From JACZXC01 sp036447375 (lineage in GTDB: Bacteria; Myxococcota_A; UBA9160; SMWR01): a stretch of 6,401 bases of DNA. The notes under the pieces were generated by a model, which searched no databases, was not told the DNA's origin, and saw only the letters and a list, made by a program, of their open reading frames with translations. The translations under genes were made by a program, and so were the position numbers. The DNA lies in NCBI GenBank assembly GCA_036447375.1, contig JAZFUU010000138.1, positions 1-6,401 of the forward strand. The letters run 5' to 3'. Positions 1 to 5,308 of the stretch are shown here, piece by piece; the stretch's first letter is position 1; the number at the start of each line of letters is the position of its first letter.

Positions 1-341
1 CCGACGGTCACCTGCTCGACCGGGCAGTTCACGATATTGGTCGTGAGTCGGATGCTCGGATCTTCTTCGATCTCGACGATGGCGATGCAGTACGGATGAT
101 CGGGAGCGGGCACCCAGGGCTGGTGGTTGAGCGTAAAGGTCGCGACGGTCGCGCGCCCGGAGACCTCCACCGGCGCCACGTCCTTGCTGAGGCACTCGGG
201 ACACAATGGCGTCGGAGGGTGGATGTAGTGCTCGCACTTTCGACAGCGCAGCAGGCGAAGCTTTCCGTCGGCGCCGCCCCGCCAGAAGTGCTCGTTCAGG
301 GGCGTCAGCTTCGGAAGGATGCGAAAGGGCTTCTCACTCAT
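1..341 (-). CDS. DUF35 Zn-ribbon/OB-fold protein, partial (C-terminus beyond left edge)
   Basis: The reverse strand from an ATG at 341 gives about 113 residues beginning MSEKPFRILPKL. An N-terminal helix (NEHFWRGGADGKL) leads to a rubredoxin-like zinc ribbon with C33-x2-C36 and C47-x2-C50. An OB-fold then starts near residue 58 (VEVSGRATVATFTLNHQPW) and holds the PYCIAIVEIEED strand. This order is the signature of the DUF35 family, usually 130-150 residues, so roughly three quarters is visible. Family members act as acyl-CoA-binding partners of thiolase-like proteins, for example in retro-aldol cleavage of steroid side chains, so a thiolase may lie just beyond the left edge (inference). The start is supported by GAGGAGA at 349-355, 7 nt upstream. 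The gene diverges from the DUF2889-like gene. Family assignment is firm; the partner and substrate are unknown. Confidence 0.9.
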   Translation of the reverse strand, partial: MSEKPFRILPKLTPLNEHFWRGGADGKLRLLRCRKCEHYIHPPTPLCPECLSKDVAPVEVSGRATVATFTLNHQPWVPAPDHPYCIAIVEIEEDPSIRLTTNIVNCPVEQVTV

Positions 342-354
342 GCCCGATTCTCCT

Positions 355-386
355 CGAGTCCGATTCGCGTCGAGTCCGATTCGCGT
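355..386. repeat. Perfect 16-bp tandem duplication upstream of the DUF35 gene
   Basis: CGAGTCCGATTCGCGT occurs twice in direct tandem, at 355-370 and 371-386, with no mismatch. The left copy touches the Shine-Dalgarno sequence of the DUF35 gene, so the duplication lengthens its 5' leader. A perfect copy suggests a recent slippage event. No function is evident. Confidence 0.9.
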
Positions 387-411
387 CGGAATGCAGGCTA
401 CCAGAAAAGTC

Positions 412-428
412 GAGACCGCCGCGGTCTC
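412..428. promoter_or_regulatory. Perfect 17-bp palindrome, candidate operator in divergent region
   Basis: GAGACCGCCGCGGTCTC is a perfect dyad of 8+1+8 bases centred on 420. Flanking AGTC (408-411) and GACT (432-435) extend the symmetry if a 3-nt bulge is allowed. It lies between divergent genes, 70 bp from the DUF35 start and 48 bp from the DUF2889-like start. That is a usual place for a dimeric repressor such as TetR or GntR to bind. No U-tract follows on either strand, so an operator is more likely than a terminator. The binding protein is unknown. Confidence 0.55.
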
Positions 429-462
429 AGCGACTGCGTTCCGCAATGGACCCATTCTGGCC

Positions 463-468
463 TACACT
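463..468 (+). promoter_or_regulatory. Weak candidate -10 box for the DUF2889-like gene
   Basis: TACACT matches TATAAT at four of six positions and ends 8 nt before the GTG at 477, so a transcript would start within a few bases of the codon. With no Shine-Dalgarno present, leaderless translation is possible. No convincing -35 box was found at 17-18 bp, so this is a weak call. Confidence 0.25.
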
Positions 469-476
469 GCGCCGCC

Positions 477-1238
477 GTGGGTCCGCCGGTCATCGAGAGA
501 CTCCCCTATGGCAAGGGCATCTTCCGTCGGCGCTTCCGATTGCAGGGGGAGCCGCGCCGGGTGATCGCCGACATGGAGGACGATTTTCATCGTTTCCACG
601 TCGAGCTCGACCACGATGGCGAACGGGTGACCGAGATCCGCGGTGAGGCGCACCGCTATCCCTGGACCGAATGCCCCGGCGCCACGCTGCCGCTGCGCGA
701 GCTGATCGGGTTGCCCCTTTCGCCGCATGTCACCGCGGCGGCGGCATTCACCAATCCGCGAGCCAATTGCACCCACCTCTTCGACGTGGCCAGCCTCGCC
801 GTGACCCACGCGTCGAGGAATGGCCAACGACGCCAGTACGACATCGCGGTTCCCGATCGGGACGAGGGGCGCACCCGCGCCACCCTGCATCGCGACGGTG
901 AGCCGCTCCTCGCCTGGGACGTCTCGGGTACGAAGATCGAGGGACCGCCGCCCTACACCGGTGTCGAGCTGAGGGGATCCCAATTCATCCGCTGGGCCGA
1001 AGCCGAGTTCGACCCCGAGCTGGCTGAGGCGGTCATCGCCCTGCGCCGCGCCAGCTTCATCGCCATCGGGCGCTCACGCGACCTGGACGATGCGCCCAGT
1101 GCCGACAGCTACATGAGACTGACCAAGGGCAGCTGCCACACCTTCACCGTGGGCATCGCCGAACGCGCGATGCGGGTGAAGGGCACCACCTACGAATTCA
1201 CCGACGCGCCGGAGCGGCTCCTGGCCGACGCTCTCTGA
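477..1238 (+). CDS. DUF2889-like protein
   Basis: The protein is 253 residues from a GTG at 477. It resembles DUF2889 proteins. It opens with a basic strand (GIFRRRFRL, 14-22), then a segment ADMEDDFHRFHVEL (31-44) like the family's description of a short ester- or oxidoreductase-like fold. HRYPWTECPGA (59-69) and PLRELIGLPLS (72-82) follow, and then the most characteristic part, NCTHLFDVASLAVTHA (97-112). C66, C98 and H100 are candidate functional residues. No signal peptide or membrane segment is seen, so it is probably cytoplasmic. The function of the family is unknown; members often sit in proteobacterial lipid or steroid catabolic loci (recollection, not checked). The open frame runs upstream to 96, but that part is antisense to the DUF35 gene and does not look like protein. 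GTG 477 is the only start that keeps the whole domain. No Shine-Dalgarno precedes it, so the start is less certain than the gene. Confidence 0.8.
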   Translation: MGPPVIERLPYGKGIFRRRFRLQGEPRRVIADMEDDFHRFHVELDHDGERVTEIRGEAHRYPWTECPGATLPLRELIGLPLSPHVTAAAAFTNPRANCTHLFDVASLAVTHASRNGQRRQYDIAVPDRDEGRTRATLHRDGEPLLAWDVSGTKIEGPPPYTGVELRGSQFIRWAEAEFDPELAEAVIALRRASFIAIGRSRDLDDAPSADSYMRLTKGSCHTFTVGIAERAMRVKGTTYEFTDAPERLLADAL

Positions 1239-1950
1239 CGGCCGGGCCTCGATCCGCGGTGCGATCACTCCCCGGCGCTCCGCGTCCCGTTACGGTTTGA
1301 TACAGAATGCGCGCGCAGGTCTCGACCAGGTCATCGCGGGTCGCGCCAAAGAATTCGATCTCCTTGTGATAGGCCGCGAGGCGCTCGAGTATCGCCGCCA
1401 GGGCGGCGGCCGCTGCGTAGGGATGCATCTCACGGGCGATGCGCCCGGCCGCCTGCGACTCCTCGACCTGGCGCGCAAGACCCTGGATCACAGGCATCAG
1501 CGCGCGGCGTCGCACCCTCTGGAAACGCCGGTCCCCTTCCTCCGCCGCCAGGTTGCGCACGAGCAGCACCGCCCGATGCGAGTCCCAATGGCGGACGAAG
1601 GCATCGACGATGGCACGCGCCGTTTCGAGGCCACGCTGCCCGCGCCAGGAGCCGTCGATCAGCTCCACCAGCGCCGGCATCTCCTCGGCGGCCTGCTCGG
1701 CGAGGCGTAGGGTCACCTCGCTCACATCCTTGAAATACTGGTAGAACGTGGCGGGCGAAGTCCCGGCGCGGCGCGCGATTTCGACCACGGACACATCGCG
1801 CACACTCTGCTGTTGCAGCAGCGCGGCGGTGGCGTCGAGCAGTCCGCGACGCGTCTGCAATGCGCGCGGACCCAGCTCGCGGCCGCTCTGGTCGAGCACC
1901 TTGAGCTCCGATGTGCCCCGGACCTCCGCCGCACCCGATTGCGTCTGCAC
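1198..1950 (-). CDS. TetR/AcrR-family transcriptional regulator
   Basis: The protein is 250 residues. Residues 29-78 form the TetR DNA-binding domain: a first helix TRRGLLDATAALLQQ, then the helix-turn-helix VSVVEIARRAGTSPATFYQYFKD (53-75) with the typical TFYQYF recognition helix. The rest (about 80-220) is an all-helical ligand/dimer domain with a W-x-G-x-RG segment and HRAVLLVRNLAAEEGD, somewhat like EthR-type C-terminal domains. Residues after about 221 form an Arg/Pro/Gly-rich tail that looks unstructured. The start is GTG; GCGAGG with GAGG at 1958-1961 lies 7 nt upstream, and no in-frame ATG precedes the HTH. It follows the SDR gene by 51 nt on the same strand, so it is probably the last gene of that operon and may repress it (inference). 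Its end overlaps the convergent DUF2889-like gene by 41 bp. The ligand is probably a pathway intermediate such as an acyl-CoA. Confidence 0.93.
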   Translation of the reverse strand: MQTQSGAAEVRGTSELKVLDQSGRELGPRALQTRRGLLDATAALLQQQSVRDVSVVEIARRAGTSPATFYQYFKDVSEVTLRLAEQAAEEMPALVELIDGSWRGQRGLETARAIVDAFVRHWDSHRAVLLVRNLAAEEGDRRFQRVRRRALMPVIQGLARQVEESQAAGRIAREMHPYAAAAALAAILERLAAYHKEIEFFGATRDDLVETCARILYQTVTGRGAPGSDRTADRGPAVRERRPGAAPARR

Positions 1951-1973
1951 GCTCCCGCCTCGCTCCCCGTTCC

Positions 1974-1990
1974 TTTTCGATTCGTTCGCC
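1974..1990 (-). repeat. Intergenic repeat copy A, upstream of the TetR gene
   Basis: On the minus strand this reads GGCGAACGAATCGAAAA. It lies just upstream of the Shine-Dalgarno region of the TetR gene. It matches copy B (2768-2785), upstream of the SDR gene, in the same orientation, with one substitution and one 1-nt gap. Confidence 0.5.
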
Positions 1991-2002
1991 CGCTTCGCGG
2001 GC
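1988..2002 (-). other. Short GC hairpin at the SDR stop codon
   Basis: GCCCGC-TTC-GCGGGC (plus strand) is a perfect 6-bp stem with a 3-nt loop, overlapping the last base of the SDR stop codon. A-rich rather than U-rich sequence follows on the minus strand, so it is not an intrinsic terminator. It may act as an mRNA-stability or processing structure between SDR and TetR, or have no role. Confidence 0.4.
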
Positions 2003-2751
2003 TAGGTGCGCATGATCTGACCGCCGTCGACGGCAAGGATCTGTGCGGTGATCCAGGTCGCCTCGTCGGACAGCAGGAACAGGCATGCGTTCACGATGTC
2101 CCCCACCTCGCCCATCCGCGAGATCGGCATGGACCCGAGGATCTGATCCTTGATGAAGTCCGGCACAATTTTGCGTGTGGCTTCGGTGTCCGTCGGCCCG
2201 GGCGCGATGGCGTTGACACGAATGTTCTTGGGCCCGAGTTCGCGGGCCAGGCTGTGGGTGATGGCGTGCATGGCCAGTTTGGCGATCCCGTAGTAGCCCG
2301 CGCCCATCCACGCAGCAGCCGAGGATTGGTTGACGATCGCGCCTCCGCCGCGCTCCGCCATCGACTCGTATACGGCTCGGGTCACCAGCAGACAGCCCGT
2401 CTGGTTTACGGCCATGAAATTGTTGTAGTACTCCATGGGAACCGTGAGCATCGAGTGCAATTCCATGTTGCCGTAGATGGCGGCGTTGTTGACGAGCAGG
2501 TCCACGCCGCCAAACTCGTCCTTCGCCGCCTGACCCATCGCGCGGGTCGATTCCTCGGAAGAGACATCGGTGTGCACGAAAATCGCTTTGCCGCCATCCG
2601 CTCCGATCTCGCGGGCCACGCGCTCGCCCTGTTCGGTGGCGATCTCGGCGATCACGATCGAAGCCCCCTCCTTGGCCAGCGCCTTCGCATAGCCCTCGCC
2701 GATTCCCTGACCTCCGCCGGTAACCACGGCGACTTTGTTCTGAAAGCGCAT
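2002..2751 (-). CDS. Short-chain dehydrogenase/reductase (classical SDR)
   Basis: The protein is 249 residues, the normal length for a classical SDR, with a Rossmann fold throughout. The nucleotide-binding motif TGGGQGIG is at 11-18. An acidic E36 at the end of strand 2 (SIVIAEIA) favours NAD(H) over NADP(H). D62 lies in HTDVS and the NNAA motif is at 88-91. The active-site residues are N116, S144, Y154 and K158 (YYGIAK). The Ser-to-Tyr spacing is 10 rather than the more usual 13 residues, giving a shortened active-site loop (SSAAAWMGAGYY). PGPTDT (184-189) follows, and the C-terminal WITAQILAVDGG motif is typical. It should interconvert a secondary alcohol and a ketone, for instance a hydroxysteroid or a 3-hydroxyacyl-CoA; the substrate is not determinable here. 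It is cytoplasmic. A strong AGGAGG (2756-2761) precedes the ATG. It lies 66 nt after the amidohydrolase gene and 51 nt before TetR, probably in one operon. Confidence 0.95.
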   Translation of the reverse strand: MRFQNKVAVVTGGGQGIGEGYAKALAKEGASIVIAEIATEQGERVAREIGADGGKAIFVHTDVSSEESTRAMGQAAKDEFGGVDLLVNNAAIYGNMELHSMLTVPMEYYNNFMAVNQTGCLLVTRAVYESMAERGGGAIVNQSSAAAWMGAGYYGIAKLAMHAITHSLARELGPKNIRVNAIAPGPTDTEATRKIVPDFIKDQILGSMPISRMGEVGDIVNACLFLLSDEATWITAQILAVDGGQIMRT

Positions 2752-2755
2752 AATC

Positions 2756-2761
2756 CCTCCT
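2756..2761 (-). promoter_or_regulatory. Consensus Shine-Dalgarno of the SDR gene
   Basis: The minus strand reads AGGAGGGATTATG: a full AGGAGG 4 nt before the ATG. It is the strongest ribosome-binding site in the window and fixes the SDR start. It suggests that the SDR is translated more strongly than its neighbours. Confidence 0.8.
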
Positions 2762-2767
2762 GATTTT

Positions 2768-2785
2768 TTTTCGACTTCGCTCGCC
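2768..2785 (-). repeat. Intergenic repeat copy B, upstream of the SDR gene
   Basis: On the minus strand this reads GGCGAGCGAAGTCGAAAA and continues into an A-run directly before the Shine-Dalgarno of the SDR gene. It pairs with copy A at 1974-1990 (16 matching bases, one substitution, one gap). The same gap holds two GCAAGCC direct repeats nearer the amidohydrolase stop. Confidence 0.5.
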
Positions 2786-2817
2786 TTTGGCTTGCTGCGC
2801 GCCCTGTGGGCTTGCCG

Positions 2818-3900
2818 CTACAGGCCGTACAGCCTCGCGGCGTTGCCTCCGATCATCTGACGCGCTTCCTCGATGGGCACGTCGCTGAAGTGTGTTTCGA
2901 TCACCTTCTGTGAGTTCGGCCAGGTCGAGTCCGGATGCGGGTAATCGGTCGCCCACATCAGATTGTCGATACCGATCTTGTGCCGCTGGCTCACACCGAA
3001 CGTGTCTTCCTCGAAGGTGCAGAACATCTGGCGCCGAAAATAGGTGCTCGGAAGCTCCGGCAGCATCTTGTAGTGATCCCAGCCGTGGCTTCGGCTCATG
3101 GTGTCGAGTCGTTCGAGGAAATAGGGGAGCCAGCCCAGTCCGGACTCGACCAGCACGATCCGAAGGTCCGGGAACCGCGCCAGTGTGCCCGGCACGATCC
3201 AGCCCGCCATGACCTCGGCCATGAAGATCGGCGGCAGCGACTGAAAGATGCCTTTGGCGGGGGTCGCGTCGTAGCCCATGATGTCCAGCAGGGGTTGATT
3301 CGCCGAGACGTGCTGGCTGATGGGAATCCCGATCTCCTGGAAGCAAGACCACAGCGAGTCGTAGCTCTTGTCCGAATAATGCGGCAGTCCCATGTCGACG
3401 GGATACAGCGGCAGCAGGATCGCTTTGGCTCCCCGCTCCGCCAGGCGAGTCACCTCCCGGACGCTCTCGTCCACGTCGGCCAGGGGCGCGATGTAGACGG
3501 GCAACAGGCGCTTCGGATCCGCCGAGGCAAACTCGAGGGCGGCGTTGTTGTAGGCTTCGAAGCACGCCAGACGGGTCTCCGGCGCGAGGTTGTAATAGGC
3601 CTCCCCCACCATGACGTCGGTGTAGAGAACCTCGGCGTCGACGCCGTCCACGTCCATGTCTTCGAGGCGCGCCGCCGAGTCGAACTCGCCCGGCCGGCCC
3701 GCGGCCGTCCAGGGCTGATCCTGGGACGGCATCATGTTCGTGGCGCCCGGCTTCTTCTTCATGCGCGCGGCCATCTTCTTCATGAAGGCCAGACGCGCGG
3801 CCTTGAAGTCCTCGTGATACTTGGAGGCCAACTGCTCCAGGACCGCTTCGTCCCGGATCAACACATGGGAATCGGCGGAAACGATGCGCTCGCGGTCCAT
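2818..3900 (-). CDS. Amidohydrolase-2 family metal-dependent hydrolase/decarboxylase
   Basis: The protein is 360 residues with the TIM-barrel layout of the amidohydrolase-2 family (ACMSD/2,6-dihydroxybenzoate decarboxylase relatives). The strand-1 metal motif is D10-S-H12 (VSADSHVL), equivalent to the E/D-x-H of the decarboxylase branch. Later come ARLEDMDVDGVDAEVLY (77-93), H197 in ISQHVSAN as the next metal ligand, E252 in LVESGLGWLPY (a common variant where other members carry His), and D319 in MWATDYPHPDSTWP, the last metal ligand. The usual GGNAARLYGL ending is present. A basic, Met-rich helix (33-50) is an N-terminal insertion. Expected chemistry is hydrolysis, decarboxylation or C-C cleavage of a cyclic acid; the substrate is unknown. 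It is cytoplasmic, with no signal peptide. GGAG (3908-3911) lies 7 nt before the ATG. It is the first gene of the predicted operon with SDR and TetR. Confidence 0.9.
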   Translation of the reverse strand: MDRERIVSADSHVLIRDEAVLEQLASKYHEDFKAARLAFMKKMAARMKKKPGATNMMPSQDQPWTAAGRPGEFDSAARLEDMDVDGVDAEVLYTDVMVGEAYYNLAPETRLACFEAYNNAALEFASADPKRLLPVYIAPLADVDESVREVTRLAERGAKAILLPLYPVDMGLPHYSDKSYDSLWSCFQEIGIPISQHVSANQPLLDIMGYDATPAKGIFQSLPPIFMAEVMAGWIVPGTLARFPDLRIVLVESGLGWLPYFLERLDTMSRSHGWDHYKMLPELPSTYFRRQMFCTFEEDTFGVSQRHKIGIDNLMWATDYPHPDSTWPNSQKVIETHFSDVPIEEARQMIGGNAARLYGL

Positions 3901-3922
3901 GGCATTTCTCCGACGGGTGGGG

Positions 3923-3945
3923 GGCAGCCGCGGCGAAAAGCTGCC
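3923..3945 (-). other. 5'-leader hairpin of the amidohydrolase mRNA
   Basis: GGCAGC and GCTGCC form a 6-bp stem around an 11-nt loop, in the predicted leader between the promoter and the start codon. The Shine-Dalgarno at 3908-3911 is outside the stem, so translation is not obviously blocked. On the plus strand a T-run follows the stem, but no plus-strand gene ends here. Confidence 0.35.
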
Positions 3946-3980
3946 GGTTTTTGGATCGGCGTCGGGTTCAAGTCTGAATC

Positions 3981-3993
3981 TGACGCTCCGTCA
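3981..3993. promoter_or_regulatory. Inverted repeat over the predicted transcription start, candidate operator
   Basis: TGACG-CTC-CGTCA is a perfect 5-3-5 inverted repeat. It begins 4 nt downstream of the -10 box of the minus-strand promoter and covers the expected start point near 3991. A second small dyad, TTCA-AGTC-TGAA at 3967-3978, adjoins it. That position suits a repressor; the TetR at the end of the same operon is the obvious candidate (inference). Confidence 0.45.
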
Positions 3994-3997
3994 ACTC

Positions 3998-4026
3998 ATC
4001 ATACCCACGCCGCCTGGCGCTGTCTA
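3998..4026 (-). promoter_or_regulatory. Sigma70-like promoter for the amidohydrolase-SDR-TetR operon
   Basis: On the minus strand TAGACA (4021-4026) matches the -35 consensus at five of six bases and TATGAT (3998-4003) matches the -10 consensus at five of six. The spacer is exactly 17 bp. The predicted start is near 3991, giving a leader of about 91 nt before the amidohydrolase ATG. It lies in the only sizeable gap of the minus-strand gene run, which supports the split into two transcription units. Confidence 0.6.
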
Positions 4027-4071
4027 TTGCCGATTGCGCGGTGGCTCACGGAGGCTGGATCGCCCCCTCCT

Positions 4072-4083
4072 CGGACCGGTCCG
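4072..4083. other. 12-bp perfect palindrome downstream of the acyl-CoA dehydrogenase gene
   Basis: CGGACCGGTCCG is self-complementary. On the minus strand, GACCGG from the duplicated region (4091-4096) can also pair with CCGGTC of this element (4074-4079) to make a hairpin just after the dehydrogenase stop. No U-tract follows, so it is at most a weak 3'-end structure. Confidence 0.35.
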
Positions 4084-4086
4084 TCA

Positions 4087-4120
4087 AAGCCCGGTCAGCG
4101 GAGAAGCCCGGTCAGCGGGG
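4087..4120. repeat. 17-bp tandem duplication spanning the acyl-CoA dehydrogenase stop
   Basis: AAGCCCGGTCAGCGGAG (4087-4103) is followed directly by AAGCCCGGTCAGCGGGG (4104-4120), with one mismatch. A partial third copy, AAGCCCG, follows at 4121-4127. The right copy contains the last codons and stop of the dehydrogenase gene (stop at 4112-4114). The left copy lies just after the stop and carries a second TGA triplet out of frame. Confidence 0.85.
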
Positions 4121-5302
4121 AAGCCCGAGAACCCGCTCCGCGATGATGTTGCGCTGAACCTCGGACGTGCCCGCGTAGATCGTCGCCGCTCGACTCCACA
4201 GCAGCTCGTGGCTCCAGAATCCGTTGTCGGCAGCATCGGGATCGTCAGCGAGCAGCAACCCGTGCGGACCCAGGATCTCCACGGCGAGTTCTTTGACGCG
4301 CTGATCGAGTTCGCTCCAACCGAGCTTGAGCGTCGACCCGCCGGGCCCGGGCAACCCGGTGCGTTCGATCTGCGAAGCGCTTCGATAGGCGCTCACGCTC
4401 AGCGCGGTCAGTTCGGTGCTGAGCCTCGCGATCCGCTGGCGAATCACGGGATCGTCACTGGCCATGCCACCCGCCCGGGGAATCCTCCGGGCCAGATCCC
4501 GCAGCAACTCGATTTCGGCCCGAAGCCGCGCGTGGGGAGACGCCGAGACCCGCTCGTGCGAGAGCGTGTCGATGATGACGCTCCAGCCCCCGCCGATCTC
4601 GCCCACCACGTTGTCCAGGGGCACCCGCACCTTGTCGAAGAACACCTCGTTGAACCAGGCCTCGCCGGTCATCTCGACCAGGGGACGCACATCGATTCCG
4701 GGGGACTTCATGTCCACGAGTAGAAATGTGAGCCCGTCGTGCTTGCGCACGACCTCGGGGTCCGTTCGAACCACGAGAATGCACCAATCGGAGTAGGCGG
4801 CGAAGCTCGTCCAGATCTTCTGACCGGTGACGACGATCTCATCGCCCTGAACCTCGCCGCGCGTGCGCAACGCCGCGAGATCAGAGCCGGCGTTCGGCTC
4901 GGAAAAGCCCTGGCACCAGACTTCCTCGCCCGACAGGATCGGCGCCAGGAAGCGCTCCTGCTGCCACGGCTTTCCGCAGCCCATCAGGACCGGTCCGGTG
5001 AGGGTGATCCCGACGCTGATGCTCATCTGGTCCGGCGCCCAGGCTCGCGCGTACTCTTCGCTCCAGATCATCTGGTCCAGAATGCCGGCGCCGCGGCCGC
5101 CGTGTTCGACGGGCCAGGCGAGCCCGGCCCAACCTCCCCGGTGCAACACGCGCTGCCAGTCTTTGGCGAAGGCGAATTGCTCGGCGGGGCTACCGGAACG
5201 GCGGTAGCCGGGGGTTCCCCAACCCGGCGGCAGGTTCTTCTTCAGCCAGCCGCGCACCTCCATCCGAAAGCGGCGCTGCTCCGGATTGTCGCGAAAGTCC
5301 AC
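4112..5302 (-). CDS. Acyl-CoA dehydrogenase (FadE type)
   Basis: The 396-residue protein has the full three-domain acyl-CoA dehydrogenase layout and is FAD-dependent. An N-terminal helical domain (MDFRDNPEQRRFRMEVRGWL; GWAGLAWPVEHGG at 57-69) comes first. The middle beta domain carries signature 1, FSEPNAGSDLAALRT (133-147), and the flavin-binding GQKIWTSFA (160-168). The C-terminal helical domain ends with YAGTSEVQRNIIAERVLGLPR (376-396). The usual catalytic Glu of the YEGT motif is Ala377. E250 in LSHERVS aligns with the alternative catalytic Glu of isovaleryl- and long-chain acyl-CoA dehydrogenases and is the likely base (inference). It would make an alpha,beta-double bond in an acyl-CoA and pass electrons to ETF. 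Close relatives include steroid-catabolic FadE proteins, some working as heteromers. The start is GTG, 6 nt after the stop of the upstream gene, with no clear Shine-Dalgarno, so translational coupling is likely. Confidence 0.95.
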   Translation of the reverse strand: MDFRDNPEQRRFRMEVRGWLKKNLPPGWGTPGYRRSGSPAEQFAFAKDWQRVLHRGGWAGLAWPVEHGGRGAGILDQMIWSEEYARAWAPDQMSISVGITLTGPVLMGCGKPWQQERFLAPILSGEEVWCQGFSEPNAGSDLAALRTRGEVQGDEIVVTGQKIWTSFAAYSDWCILVVRTDPEVVRKHDGLTFLLVDMKSPGIDVRPLVEMTGEAWFNEVFFDKVRVPLDNVVGEIGGGWSVIIDTLSHERVSASPHARLRAEIELLRDLARRIPRAGGMASDDPVIRQRIARLSTELTALSVSAYRSASQIERTGLPGPGGSTLKLGWSELDQRVKELAVEILGPHGLLLADDPDAADNGFWSHELLWSRAATIYAGTSEVQRNIIAERVLGLPR

Positions 5303-5308
5303 GCAGGA

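Noticed and set aside
96..476. Upstream extension of the DUF2889-like frame to an ATG at 96
   Set aside because: It would overlap the DUF35 gene antisense for about 245 bp and the added sequence is not protein-like; the conserved domain begins after GTG 477.
1813..2763. A 316-codon plus-strand open frame opposite TetR and SDR
   Set aside because: It is an antisense shadow of two well-supported genes, without motifs.
1430..3565. A 711-codon open frame on the minus strand running through the amidohydrolase, SDR and TetR region
   Set aside because: It is out of frame with three clearly conserved proteins, is Arg/Gly/Pro-rich without any recognisable domain, and reflects the lack of stops in GC-rich DNA.
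3923..3952. Stem followed by a T-run on the plus strand, resembling an intrinsic terminator
   Set aside because: No plus-strand gene lies upstream within reach, and on the minus strand the order is A-run then stem in a leader, the wrong way round for termination.
2935..4146. A 403-codon plus-strand open frame opposite the first amidohydrolase
   Set aside because: It is an antisense shadow with no recognisable domain, and it crosses the regulatory gap and ends inside the dehydrogenase gene.
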